53,640 nt of DNA from Acidobacteriota bacterium (GTDB taxonomy: Bacteria > Acidobacteriota > Terriglobia > Terriglobales > Acidobacteriaceae), in contig JAJYZC010000015.1 in NCBI GenBank assembly GCA_021800255.1, positions 1-53,640 of the forward strand, written 5' to 3'. A program made the translations under genes and the position numbers. Within the stretch, counting starts at the first letter, position 1, and each line of letters begins with the position of its first letter. Shown here in pieces: positions 1 through 8,554 of this stretch. The notes below the pieces were generated by a model. The model did no database searches. It worked only from the letters and a program-made list of their open reading frames with translations, and was not told the DNA's origin.

Positions 1-36
1 CTTGCGCGCGTGAATCATGGCTTTTCCCAGTGACAT
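1..36 (-). CDS. Start of a truncated gene following comF (12 codons visible)
   Basis: Reading leftward, an ATG at position 36 opens a frame (M-S-L-G-K-A-M-I-H-A-R-K) that runs off the window edge. A purine-rich GAGGGGGC lies just upstream and overlaps the comF stop codon at 47-49, so this would be the next gene of a comF operon. Twelve codons are too few to name a product. The call rests on the ribosome binding site and the tight spacing. Confidence 0.35.
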   Translation of the reverse strand, partial: MSLGKAMIHARK

Positions 37-46
37 CTCTGCCCCC

Positions 47-925
47 TCAAGAAGATGCTCTTTCCCGTGATGGCAACTCCTCCGCCCAGGTCATCCTTTC
101 CGGCGGCATCATCGGCGGCGGCCCATCAGCCTGCCGCTCGGAATCCCACTCCTCCTCCACTGCGTCCCCGTGGGCCTGACTGGCGCGCTGCGCCCTGGCC
201 AGTGTCGCCACCCATACCGTCGCCGCTCCGGCCTCCATCAGCACCCGCGCCGCCTCCCGCGCCGTCGCTCCCGTGGTCAGAATGTCGTCCACCAGCAGAA
301 TGTTCCGCCCCGCGACCGCCCCGGCATCGAAAACTGAAAACGCCCCGCGCACATTCAACCGCCGCTGGCGCGGGTTCAGCCCCGCCTGGCTGGCCGTGGC
401 GCGCAGACGCATCAGCGTCCTTGGCGCTAACGTCAAGCGCCAGCCTGGATGGCGCTTCTTCACAAACCCAATCGCCTCGGCCGCCAGCAGCCGCGCCTGG
501 TTGAACCCCCGCTGCGAAGATTTGCTCCGGTGCAGTGGCACCGGAACCACCAGCATCTCCTCCGGCGCTTCGCCTGCTAGGTGCGCAATCGCCTCGGCCA
601 GCATTCGCCCCAGTCCGCGCGCCGCTCCCTCGATTCGGCCGTATTTCAACGCGTGGATGGCCTCTTTCAGCCGCCCTTCGTAAACACCAAAGGCTGCCGC
701 CCGTGCAAATTGCGGTGGGACCATCCGGCAGGCCCGGCACAGCTCCGAATCCCGAACTCCCACGCGCCCCATGAGCGCATCGCCGCAACGCGAGCATACC
801 CGCCCGCTCTGGCGGGGAAACGCCGTCCAGCACACATCGCAGATTGGCACGCTTGAAAGTCGCGGCAGAGGAGAGCCGCAGAGGACACAGCCGGCGGGAA
901 GCAGAGCACAACTCAGTGCATCCAT
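47..925 (-). CDS. comF: ComF family phosphoribosyltransferase-like protein
   Basis: ComF proteins are linked to DNA uptake in competent bacteria and carry a phosphoribosyltransferase fold. The N-terminal part has paired cysteines typical of the family zinc ribbon (CVLC, CDVC, CSRC, CRAC). The C-terminal part has the PRPP-binding loop ILLVDDILTTGATA, and between them lies the RGFNQA segment usual in ComF. I place the start at the ATG at 925 (292 aa). The frame stays open to a GTG at 1027, but neither start has a clear Shine-Dalgarno site. A hydrophilic tail of about 40 residues follows the catalytic domain. Many bacteria that are not known to be transformable carry comF, so competence is not implied. 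Confidence 0.85.
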   Translation of the reverse strand: MDALSCALLPAGCVLCGSPLPRLSSVPICDVCWTAFPRQSGRVCSRCGDALMGRVGVRDSELCRACRMVPPQFARAAAFGVYEGRLKEAIHALKYGRIEGAARGLGRMLAEAIAHLAGEAPEEMLVVPVPLHRSKSSQRGFNQARLLAAEAIGFVKKRHPGWRLTLAPRTLMRLRATASQAGLNPRQRRLNVRGAFSVFDAGAVAGRNILLVDDILTTGATAREAARVLMEAGAATVWVATLARAQRASQAHGDAVEEEWDSERQADGPPPMMPPERMTWAEELPSRERASS

Positions 926-1324
926 AGGACTTCGCAGCACATGAGCCACCGCTCGCCAGCGCGAAGTTTCGGATGGCGGAAGATCAACAGCCGCTAAATC
1001 GGCATCCCTGCTGAAGATACACCTCACGGCCCGCAGCTTGAACCCGCACCTACGAGATCCTGCCCTTCAGTATAATCGCATCTCTGCGCACATTCCCAGG
1101 AAATCCCTCAGCCTGCCCATGAAGCCTGGGCTGGGCGTTGATCGCCATTTGGTTGACCGCTGAAAACGGGTTCGCAAAGCTCGCAGCTCCGCCTCCCTGC
1201 CGCTGTAAAACCGGATTCTCAGGGTTGCCGAATGGCTCCCGCGCAGGATTCGAGGGCCTCATGCGGTCATCCTCGCCACGAGCAAATTACGGAAACAGGA
1301 GAGGGCGAGATCACTCTGCGCGCG
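926..1324. other. Intergenic stretch, nothing recognised
   Basis: Between comF and the KhpB-like gene I see no convincing gene, RNA or terminator. Short open frames occur on both strands but lack family features. Any promoter for comF should lie here on the minus strand, but no clear -10/-35 pair stands out. Confidence 0.4.
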
Positions 1325-1876
1325 CTACCTGCGCCCGTAGCCTCTGGGCCGCGCAGGCGGCGTGACCGGCAGATGGGTTTTACCCGCGGGATAGACCACC
1401 AGAAAGCGGTCGTGACCCTCGCCGCTGGAGGCCGTCTCTACGCCTTCCAGGCCGCGGCAAGCCATGTGCAGCAGGCGCCGCTCGCGGCTGTTCATGGGAG
1501 GAAAGCTGTAGGGGACGCCTGTGCTGCGCACCTTTTCCGCGGCCGTCTCTGCGGCCAGGCGCAGCTCCTCGGCGCGCAGGGCCTTGAAGTTAGCGGCGTC
1601 AAAGCTGACCAGGTCGTGCTCGCGGGCATCGAGGCGCAAGATCTGCGCGGCCAGGGTTTCCAGAGCGCGCAACAGTTCGCCGTTGTGCTGGACCACGAGC
1701 GGCACATCGGGTCCGCCCAGTTCCACGTAAATCTGCCGCGCCTCCAAGCCTTCGGGGTCGCGCGCGCCATCGCCGGCCATGATGCGGTACTTTAGGCGCA
1801 TCCCGCCCAGATTGTTCAGGGTGTTGAGAAATGCGGCGATCTTCCGCGCAGCCTGTTCGAGGTCGGCGAGGGGCAT
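1325..1876 (-). CDS. KhpB/Jag-like single-stranded nucleic acid-binding protein (KH-R3H)
   Basis: The 183-aa protein has the layout of KhpB (Jag/EloR) without the N-terminal Jag_N domain. A KH-like half covers roughly residues 25-105. A C-terminal R3H domain follows (about 110-165), with the characteristic PMNSRERRLLHMA segment and a conserved EGHDRFLVV strand. Characterised relatives bind RNA and influence cell elongation and division in Gram-positive bacteria. The usual yidC/rnpA neighbours are absent here, so the gene stands alone. A proline- and arginine-rich tail ends the protein. The ATG start at 1876 is preceded by TTGAG, a weak ribosome site. Family assignment is good; the role in this organism is inferred. 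Confidence 0.75.
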   Translation of the reverse strand: MPLADLEQAARKIAAFLNTLNNLGGMRLKYRIMAGDGARDPEGLEARQIYVELGGPDVPLVVQHNGELLRALETLAAQILRLDAREHDLVSFDAANFKALRAEELRLAAETAAEKVRSTGVPYSFPPMNSRERRLLHMACRGLEGVETASSGEGHDRFLVVYPAGKTHLPVTPPARPRGYGRR

Positions 1877-2282
1877 AACTCAACAGTATCGCAGAGCCGG
1901 GCCGGGGTTGGCGCGGACAAATTGAAGAGATTCCGCGCGCACGCCAGGCCGGGCGTTCTAGGGGAAAGATCGCGGCGGCAATGCGGGTGGCCGGCGATCC
2001 GCGCGGCGTTGACAGCGGTGAGCGTGAACATGTTAGCGTAAATTCAAGAATCATACCGATTATGATGTTCTTCGATTGTGTACGGGGAGACGAAGAAACT
2101 CCTTTCCCGGAGACAATTCGAAGGCCGGTTGAATCTGTTTCAAACGCATCGCAAGATTTTCTTTAGCGTGGGAGCCTCCCGGCGTTACACGGTTCAGTCT
2201 TTCACTCCCTCCGGTGATGCTGTCCCGCTGCCGGCGCCGCGTGAGCTCCCGGCAACTCGCAAGCGGAACTTCAGGAGTAAGG
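1877..2282. promoter_or_regulatory. Divergent intergenic region upstream of pckG, with operator-like palindrome
   Basis: This 406-bp gap separates two divergent genes and must hold both promoters. It contains a perfect inverted repeat, ATCATA-N5-TATGAT, at 2050-2066, about 220 bp upstream of the pckG start. The size and symmetry suit a dimeric repressor or activator. No family-specific motif is recognisable, so its role in controlling PEPCK is inference. Confidence 0.4.
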
Positions 2283-4106
2283 ATGGCAACCAGCAGGGGA
2301 CCGGAAGTTGTTTTCACCACCAACAAACATCTTGTCCGCTGGGTCGAGAAGATGGCGGAACTGACCCAGCCCGCTTCCATCCACTGGGTTGACGGTTCTC
2401 AGCAGGAGTACGATTCGCTCTGCGCGCAGCTCGTAGAGCAGGGCACCTTCACGCGCCTGAATCCGGACCTGTGGCCGGGCTGCTTCTACGCGCGCTCCGA
2501 TCCCCGCGACGTGGCCCGCGTGGAAGAGCGCACCTTCATCTGTTCGCTCTCCCGCGACGCCGCCGGCCCCACCAACAACTGGGAAGATCCCTTCCAGATG
2601 CGCCGCAAGCTCAAAGAGCTCTTTCGCGGCTGCATGAGGGGCCGCACCATGTACGTGCTGCCCTTCTGCATGGGTCCGCTCGACTCGCCGGCGGCGCAGA
2701 TCGGCGTCGAGCTGACGGACTCAGCCTATGTGGTCGTGAACATGCGCATCATGGCCCGCATCGGCCTGCCTGTCTTCAAGGAGATCGACAAGGACACCAA
2801 GCGCGTGGTTCCCTGCCTGCATTCCGTGGGGATGCCGCTGGCGCCCGGCCAGCAGGATGTTCCCTGGCCCTGCAACGACACCAAGTACATCGTCCACTTC
2901 CCAGAGACCCGCGAGATCTGGTCCTACGGCTCCGGCTACGGCGGCAACGCGCTGCTGGGCAAGAAATGCTTTGCCCTGCGCATCGCCTCCAACATGGCGC
3001 GCGACCAGGGCTGGATGGCCGAACACATGCTCATTCTGGGCGTTGAAAGTCCGGAGGGAGAAAAAACCTATATAGCCGCCGCGTTTCCATCGGCCTGCGG
3101 CAAGACCAATCTCGCCATGCTCATCCCGCCCCAGGGATTTGACGGCTGGAAGGTCTGGACCGTCGGCGATGACATCGCCTGGATCCGGCCCGACGGCAAC
3201 GGCCAGCTTCGCGCCATCAATCCTGAGGCGGGTTTCTTCGGCGTCGCGCCCGGCACCAGCGCCAAAACCAACCCCAACGCCATGGCTGCGCTGGCCCGCA
3301 ACACCATCTTCACCAACGTGGCGCTCACCCCGGATGGTGGAGTGTGGTGGGAAGGTATGACCGATGCGCCGCCGGCCGAGTGCCTCGACTGGAAAGGCCA
3401 GGTGTGGACCCCGGAGATCGCCGTGCGCAGCGGCGCGCCCGCCGCCCATCCCAATGGCCGCTTCACCGCGCCCGCCGCGCAGTGCCCCAGCATCGATCCC
3501 GCCTGGGAAGATCCCCAGGGCGTGCCCCTCGGCGCCATCGTCTTCGGCGGACGCCGCTCTGACACCATGCCGCTGGTCTACCAGGCCTTCAATTGGAGCG
3601 CCGGCGTTTACATGGGCGCCACCATGGCCTCTGAGACCACCGCCGCCGCCGTGGGCGCGGTGGGCAAGCTGCGCCGCGATCCCATGGCCATGCTGCCCTT
3701 CTGCGGCTACCACATGGGCGACTACTTCCGCCACTGGATCAAGATGCAGCGCCTGTTGACCGTTACCCCGCGCCTCTTTCACGTCAACTGGTTCCGCAAG
3801 GACGCAGCGGGCCGATTCATCTGGCCCGGATTCAGCGAAAACATGCGCATCCTCAAGTGGATCGTGGACCGCGTACACGGCCGCGCCCAGGGCAAGGAAA
3901 CCCCCATTGGCTGGACCCCCTATTACCAGGACATTCACTGGACGGGCTTGAAGATGCCCCGCGAGCGCTTCGAGGAGTTACAGACCGTCGACTGCATGCA
4001 ATGGCGCAAGGAGGTGATCCGCCACGAGGAGCTCTTCATCGATCTCCACGATCACCTGCCCCCGGAGTTGATCTACCAACGGGAACTGCTCATCTGCCGA
4101 CTGTGA
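2283..4106 (+). CDS. pckG: Phosphoenolpyruvate carboxykinase (GTP)
   Basis: It catalyses oxaloacetate + GTP to phosphoenolpyruvate + GDP + CO2, the entry step of gluconeogenesis in the cytosol. The 607-residue product has the length of the GTP-type enzyme rather than the ATP type. It carries the hallmark P-loop [12 protein letters not shown], with the hyper-reactive cysteine near residue 272. Other conserved blocks are the substrate-binding [15 protein letters not shown] and the guanine-site region [11 protein letters not shown]. The frame is open further upstream, but the ATG at 2283 is chosen because AGGAG ends six bases before it and homology starts there. It sits alone between a divergent gene and a small zinc-ribbon gene. 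Confidence 0.96.
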   Translation: MATSRGPEVVFTTNKHLVRWVEKMAELTQPASIHWVDGSQQEYDSLCAQLVEQGTFTRLNPDLWPGCFYARSDPRDVARVEERTFICSLSRDAAGPTNNWEDPFQMRRKLKELFRGCMRGRTMYVLPFCMGPLDSPAAQIGVELTDSAYVVVNMRIMARIGLPVFKEIDKDTKRVVPCLHSVGMPLAPGQQDVPWPCNDTKYIVHFPETREIWSYGSGYGGNALLGKKCFALRIASNMARDQGWMAEHMLILGVESPEGEKTYIAAAFPSACGKTNLAMLIPPQGFDGWKVWTVGDDIAWIRPDGNGQLRAINPEAGFFGVAPGTSAKTNPNAMAALARNTIFTNVALTPDGGVWWEGMTDAPPAECLDWKGQVWTPEIAVRSGAPAAHPNGRFTAPAAQCPSIDPAWEDPQGVPLGAIVFGGRRSDTMPLVYQAFNWSAGVYMGATMASETTAAAVGAVGKLRRDPMAMLPFCGYHMGDYFRHWIKMQRLLTVTPRLFHVNWFRKDAAGRFIWPGFSENMRILKWIVDRVHGRAQGKETPIGWTPYYQDIHWTGLKMPRERFEELQTVDCMQWRKEVIRHEELFIDLHDHLPPELIYQRELLICRL

Positions 4107-4313
4107 GCGCGGATTCGATCCGGTGTACTATGAGGTTACCGTTGGCTTGCTCAGCCTGGAGGACGGCTAAAAGGTACTAAGGTAACCATATTTGCAAACT
4201 TTTGTTTGATAGAAGAAGGGGATTGATGCTAAAGTGAGTTGTCCCCGCAAGCCTTGCTTCCTAGAAGCATGTTTTTCTTGGTTCTCCTGCTGCACTCAAC
4301 TTTTTGAGGTGCC

Positions 4314-4577
4314 ATGATGATGTGTCCCCAATGTGGATCAAACTCCGTATCCACGGTTCCTGCTGAAATCCGTCTCTACCGGAACGCCCCGCGAACTCTC
4401 AGCTACCCGCCGCTGACGCCTTACCCTGACATTCACGTGTGTGCCGATTGCGGATGGTCGCAGTTTGTGATTCCGCATTCCTGGCTGTCGGCGGGATGGC
4501 TTCGTCCGCCGCGCCCGCAGCCGGTACCAAACGCCAACCGCATCGCACTGTCGAACGTGACCGCGATTGCGCGTTAG
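4314..4577 (+). CDS. Small zinc-ribbon protein of unknown function
   Basis: The 87-residue product has a CPQC pair at residues 4-7 and a CADC pair near 43-46, the spacing of a rubredoxin-like zinc ribbon. A proline- and arginine-rich tail follows. Three ATG codons occur in a row (4314, 4317, 4320), and GAGGTG lies just upstream, so the exact start is uncertain by two residues. I do not recognise a named family. It could be a nucleic acid-binding or metal-carrying accessory protein, but nothing in the neighbourhood decides this. Confidence 0.7.
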   Translation: MMMCPQCGSNSVSTVPAEIRLYRNAPRTLSYPPLTPYPDIHVCADCGWSQFVIPHSWLSAGWLRPPRPQPVPNANRIALSNVTAIAR

Positions 4578-4647
4578 AGCGGCTCTCGAAGTGGTGCGAA
4601 GCCGAGCTCAGCCCGGAGCGCCGCGGTACACTGGTGGCGGGGACTCC

Positions 4648-5151
4648 ATGATGAAAATCGGGCTGGCAGGACGAACGGCAATGATTGCGGCCCTCGCAAT
4701 TTTGTTGGGGCCGCAGGGCAAGGTATGGGCGGCGGGGCAATGGGCTTCGCCGTCTCCAGAGAGCGCCTTGTCAATTCCCAAGGCGCAGTTGATGCAGCCG
4801 GAGGAGCTGAACCATCTATTGATCACGCGGGGCGCGCAGAAGCCGCTGCTGCTGGATGTGGGATTTCGCATGTTGTTTGACGAATCGCATATTCCGGGTT
4901 CTGAATTTGTAGGGCCCGCAGCGCGGTCCGACGGCCTCAGCGCGTTGCGGGATCGGGTTCAGCCGCTGAAGCGCAGCACCTTTATTGTGATTTATTGCGG
5001 CTGCTGCCCGTGGAGCCACTGCCCCAACATGGGACCGGCCTATCATCTGCTCCAGAGCATGGGATTCACCCACGTAAAGGCTCTTTACCTGCCGGAGAAC
5101 TTTGAAGTCGATTGGATAGATAAAGGCTATTTGACCGAGCGCGGGCAGTAG
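4648..5151 (+). CDS. Exported rhodanese-like protein
   Basis: An N-terminal signal peptide (MMKIGLAGRTAM, then a hydrophobic stretch ending near VWAAG) precedes a rhodanese fold of about 115 residues. Diagnostic segments are LLLDVGFRMLFDESHIPGS and the active-site strand FIVIYCG. The active loop is unusual: it reads CGCCPWSHCP, with four cysteines rather than the single cysteine of the usual CxxGxR loop. It may handle sulfur or metal in the periplasm. The tlpA-like gene starts five bases downstream, so the two are probably cotranscribed and act on thiols together. The ATG at 4648 is preferred over an upstream GTG because it begins the signal peptide. Confidence 0.8.
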   Translation: MMKIGLAGRTAMIAALAILLGPQGKVWAAGQWASPSPESALSIPKAQLMQPEELNHLLITRGAQKPLLLDVGFRMLFDESHIPGSEFVGPAARSDGLSALRDRVQPLKRSTFIVIYCGCCPWSHCPNMGPAYHLLQSMGFTHVKALYLPENFEVDWIDKGYLTERGQ

Positions 5152-5156
5152 AGGAC

Positions 5157-5684
5157 ATGCGTAGAACGGGGCTTGAGCGTGGCAGAATTCTTTTTGCCGG
5201 CCTGCTGCTGGCGGCGTGTTGCGCCGCCTGCGGCGCGCGAAGCTGCTTTGCGGCCGGTTCCCTCCTCAACAAAGAGGCGCCGGAGTTTGTGCGCAAGGAC
5301 CTGAACGGCGCCACACTGAACCTCGCCCATTACCGGGGCAAAGTGGTGCTGCTGAACTTCTGGGCGACGTGGTGCGCGCCCTGCCAGGTGGAGATGCCTA
5401 TTTTCTCGGCCTGGCAGCGGCGGTACGGCCCGCAGGGCCTGCAAGTGATCGGCATCTCCATGAACGAGGAGGCCGCGCCGGTGCGCCGTCTGTCTGCCCG
5501 TCTGAAGCTGAATTATCCCTTGGTCATGGGTTCCGTTCAACTCGCTGAACGCTATGGCGGCGTGCTGGGACTGCCCTTAACTTACCTGATCGACAGAAAC
5601 GGAAGGGTACGCGCGCGATTCCAGGGACAAACAGATCCCATCGCCATCGAAAAGCAGTTGCGCCTGCTCCTGTCGCAACCGTAA
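5157..5684 (+). CDS. TlpA/ResA-like periplasmic thioredoxin, probable lipoprotein
   Basis: The 175-residue product has a hydrophobic leader with a possible lipobox (LLAAC near residues 17-21), then a thioredoxin fold. The catalytic motif is WATWCAPC, followed by the cis-proline segment LGLPLTYLID. This matches the TlpA/ResA/AhpC-TSA group, membrane-tethered thiol-disulfide reductases that often serve cytochrome c maturation. That role is plausible because two 11-haem cytochromes lie elsewhere in the window. It follows the rhodanese-like gene with a five-base gap and partly relies on the same ribosome entry. Confidence 0.88.
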   Translation: MRRTGLERGRILFAGLLLAACCAACGARSCFAAGSLLNKEAPEFVRKDLNGATLNLAHYRGKVVLLNFWATWCAPCQVEMPIFSAWQRRYGPQGLQVIGISMNEEAAPVRRLSARLKLNYPLVMGSVQLAERYGGVLGLPLTYLIDRNGRVRARFQGQTDPIAIEKQLRLLLSQP

Positions 5685-5753
5685 ATACACGGCTGCGCAT
5701 TTCCTGGGGAAATTCGTCCTGGCCTGGATGAGAGCTGCCGATTGAGGATGGGA

Positions 5754-6131
5754 CTACGCGAGCACCGGCAACACCGGCATCTCGCCCCGATCTTTGGCCT
5801 CGGCGACGGCGGCGTCGAGGTGGGCGAGGACTTCCTCGACGGTCATGGTGTAGACCTCGCGGCGGGAGTCGAAGCCTTCTTCGATGATCTGCTTGAGGTA
5901 GCGTCCGGCGATCTGCGCGGCCAACTGGTCGGTAATCACCTTGCCGGCGCGCTGCTTCTGCTCCACCCAGGCGGTCGCGGGCAGGGCGATCCACATGGGA
6001 CGGCCGTTCACGTCGAAGCGAATATCGACGGCGTCGGCGTGGCGGGTGGCGATGGCTACCATGTTGGCCTTCCAGCGGCAGTGCAGATCTTCGCCGCTCC
6101 AGCGGTCGGTGACGTGAAAGTCCTCGTACAT
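5754..6131 (-). CDS. Conserved hypothetical protein (125 aa)
   Basis: I do not recognise a named family. The protein is soluble, has no signal peptide or membrane span, and is compact (MYEDFHVTDRWSGEDLHCRW...). It mixes predicted strands in the first half with amphipathic helices in the second (EEVLAHLDAAVAEAKD). Composition matches neighbouring genes, which supports it being real. It is convergent with the tlpA-like gene and separated from the next minus-strand gene by about 450 bp. Confidence 0.6.
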   Translation of the reverse strand: MYEDFHVTDRWSGEDLHCRWKANMVAIATRHADAVDIRFDVNGRPMWIALPATAWVEQKQRAGKVITDQLAAQIAGRYLKQIIEEGFDSRREVYTMTVEEVLAHLDAAVAEAKDRGEMPVLPVLA

Positions 6132-6580
6132 GCTCTTAGCCTATTCTCCTGCCGCCGCCAGAGCAAGCCGTTGGGGAGGCCCTCCGTAATCGGTCGATAA
6201 GGCGGCGAGGCCAGGGGAACTGCAGGAACGGCGAATGGGAAATTGGCCCAGGATCGCGCCGCCCTTCGGATTGCAGGACAGAGTAGGCTCTTTCAGGTGA
6301 GCAGACTGGTTGCGGCTATCGCATCTTCGGAAATACTTGTAGACCGAAGGCACATACTCAAGCCGCCGCGACCTTAAGAAGCAGCGGCATGAAAATCAGT
6401 CTCCACAGGACTACGCCATTTCAGAAAACGCCGTAGACAACCGCCGAGCTCGGACGAAGCAGCCGGGCATGAGGAGGATAGGCTGCGGGTTTCTTCCCTG
6501 TATCCATAGAGGACGTTCCTGCGATTGCTCCGTTTCCACGCGATCTCCTCCTCTGCCGATGGGGACCGATTGGCGCGGGG
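6132..6580. other. Intergenic stretch of about 450 bp, nothing recognised
   Basis: The stretch lies between two minus-strand genes. I see no tRNA, terminator or repeat that I can support. It should contain the promoter of the 125-aa hypothetical gene. A short minus-strand open frame at its left end has no family features and was not called. Confidence 0.35.
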
Positions 6581-8554
6581 CTACTGGAGAACGCCGGCGG
6601 CAGGGTTCGAGGAGGGTGGATTGGCGGGTGGCGCCACGTTGGTGATGTGGATGCTGGCCTCCGTCTCGGGGACGGAGCCGTCGTTGACCTGCACCTGAAC
6701 AGGCCGGCCTTGGATGAGGATGCGGCGGATCATTTTGCCGCGCGCCGGAACCAGGACGTACTGGGTGACGGAGGTGTTGGCGGTTAGGACGGTGACGGGA
6801 ACCTCCGCAGCCGCATAGCCGGAGTTAGAGATGCTGACGGCAGCCAGCCAGTTGCCGTGTTCGAGGGGATCAGAATAGACGCTGTCGATGGTAAGGTCGG
6901 GCAGTCCCTTGTCGGCGTTCACCCAATCGGCGAAGAACCAGGAGAGATTGCTGCGGTCGCTGGCCTGTTGCACGAATTTTTCGAAGGAGTCCGCTTTCGC
7001 AGCCGGCGTTTGGCCAGGGCTGGTAGCTGCTTCCTGGGCGTGATTGTAAGCGCGCAAAGCGGCGGAAAGCGAGGCGTCGCCGACCATGTCGCGGAGCATC
7101 CAGAAGACATAGGCGGCCTTGGTGCGATAGTAGATGGGCGTAAAGGCCCGGATGAGCGGCTGGCCGGCGCTTTCACCGGGACTGGCAGGCTCGGCCAAGG
7201 CCAGGGCGGGGCGATAAGCGGCGAGAGATTCCAGGGCCCTCTTGCGGCCCTGCTGCTTTTCCAGCCACAGCGTGCCCATGAAGTGGGCGAGACCTTCGCT
7301 GAGCCAGGCCTGGGGCGACTCGATCCAGGCGTAGGTGAGGGCGTTAGCCATGACGCCATCCAAGGTGTCCGGCGGGACTTGGCCAACGCTGGTCGCCAGC
7401 AGAGCGCCGGTTTCAAAGGGCAGGTCCGCAGGATCGGGAAGGTCAACAATGTTGAGCTGGGTGCGAGGCCGTTCCCCCAGCCAGCCCTGGAGAAACGGTG
7501 TGACGGCGGTTGCCGCGGAGGCCCAGGCGGACACAGCCGCTGCATGGGAAGGCCGGACCCAGAGCGTAGTGTTGGCGGCCGGCATGGGCTTGCGGACGGC
7601 GACGAAGAGGCTGGGCGTCTGGAAGCCGAGGATCGAATCGTCGAGGGCGGCAGTGGCGACGCCCGGCACCTGGCCGCTGCCGCCGGTGACGGTGAGTGGA
7701 ACTAAGTGTCCGTTAATGAGCGCCACGGTGGGGGCGTAGCCGCTGGGAAATTCGACGGTGAGGCGAAGCCGGAAGCGCGCTCCAGAGAGATGCAACTCCT
7801 GCTTGCCGATCGCGTTGAACAGGCGCGCCCCCTGGCCCAAAAAGGCAGGCACGCTGGAGACTGGATACCAGACCACGTCGCCAAAGCCGCGCAGGCCGGT
7901 GAACCGGACGCCGATTTGGTCCCAATCGGAGTGCAGGGCGATTTCCTGGGGGGTTCCGATAGCGAGAAGACGCTGGGCGGTGGGGGCAATGACGCCGGAG
8001 TACATGACGTCGAGTTGAATGCTCTGTCCGGGAGCGAGCGGCGCGGCCAGCGGGACCGCAGCCTCATGCAGTTGGCCGGTGTGGTCGGCGTCGGAGTTGA
8101 GTGTGATGACGGGAAAGGAAACGTCGTGAAAGCCCACGCGAATCCGGCCCCAGTTGAGCGACGAAGAGATTTGCAGTGGGATGAGGGGAAGCGGGGTTGG
8201 GCCGCCGTTGCGGACGGTGAGCAGCGCGCGCGCGGCGATAGAATGCGTGGCGGCGCGCAGATGCACGTCCATGTCGTAGGCGGTAAAGTCAACCGCTTGG
8301 CGCTCGGCGTCGGTGGCCGGAGACGTAGCGGCGATGGTGGCGCCGGATGGGTTGGCGGCTGGCGCCACGGTAGTGATGGTTTGACCGTTGAGGCCGATGG
8401 AACGCGAAAAGATCACCTGGCCGGCGGAGTGCTGATTCTGCGCCGCCGGTTGGGCCGCGGTTTGAGGGGCGTCCGGCGGCTGCGCTACGCAGGGAAGCGC
8501 GGCCAGAACAGCGGTTGCGCATGAGACCATGACGCGCGCCAGGAATAACTTCAT
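6581..8554 (-). CDS. M1-peptidase-like exported protein lacking the HExxH zinc site
   Basis: The 657-residue product starts with a signal peptide (MKLFLARVMVS... ending near CVAQP). An N-terminal beta-rich region follows, then a gluzincin-like helical domain. The WLSEGLAHFMG segment matches the third zinc-ligand motif (WLxEGfA) of M1 aminopeptidases. Where M1 enzymes carry HExxHxW, this protein reads NALTYAW, so both histidines and the catalytic glutamate are gone. It is therefore probably a non-catalytic member of the family or has another activity. The ATG at 8554 overlaps the rlmB stop as ATGA, which implies translational coupling. The frame extends further upstream, but that portion lies inside rlmB. 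Confidence 0.75.
   Translation of the reverse strand: MKLFLARVMVSCATAVLAALPCVAQPPDAPQTAAQPAAQNQHSAGQVIFSRSIGLNGQTITTVAPAANPSGATIAATSPATDAERQAVDFTAYDMDVHLRAATHSIAARALLTVRNGGPTPLPLIPLQISSSLNWGRIRVGFHDVSFPVITLNSDADHTGQLHEAAVPLAAPLAPGQSIQLDVMYSGVIAPTAQRLLAIGTPQEIALHSDWDQIGVRFTGLRGFGDVVWYPVSSVPAFLGQGARLFNAIGKQELHLSGARFRLRLTVEFPSGYAPTVALINGHLVPLTVTGGSGQVPGVATAALDDSILGFQTPSLFVAVRKPMPAANTTLWVRPSHAAAVSAWASAATAVTPFLQGWLGERPRTQLNIVDLPDPADLPFETGALLATSVGQVPPDTLDGVMANALTYAWIESPQAWLSEGLAHFMGTLWLEKQQGRKRALESLAAYRPALALAEPASPGESAGQPLIRAFTPIYYRTKAAYVFWMLRDMVGDASLSAALRAYNHAQEAATSPGQTPAAKADSFEKFVQQASDRSNLSWFFADWVNADKGLPDLTIDSVYSDPLEHGNWLAAVSISNSGYAAAEVPVTVLTANTSVTQYVLVPARGKMIRRILIQGRPVQVQVNDGSVPETEASIHITNVAPPANPPSSNPAAGVLQ

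Noticed and set aside
1050..1262. Small open frames in the comF/khpB gap
   Set aside because: No ribosome site, no motif and no agreement between strands; treated as chance.
2721..3938. Long minus-strand open frame opposite pckG
   Set aside because: It is a GC-driven antisense frame without family features, lying under a certain gene.
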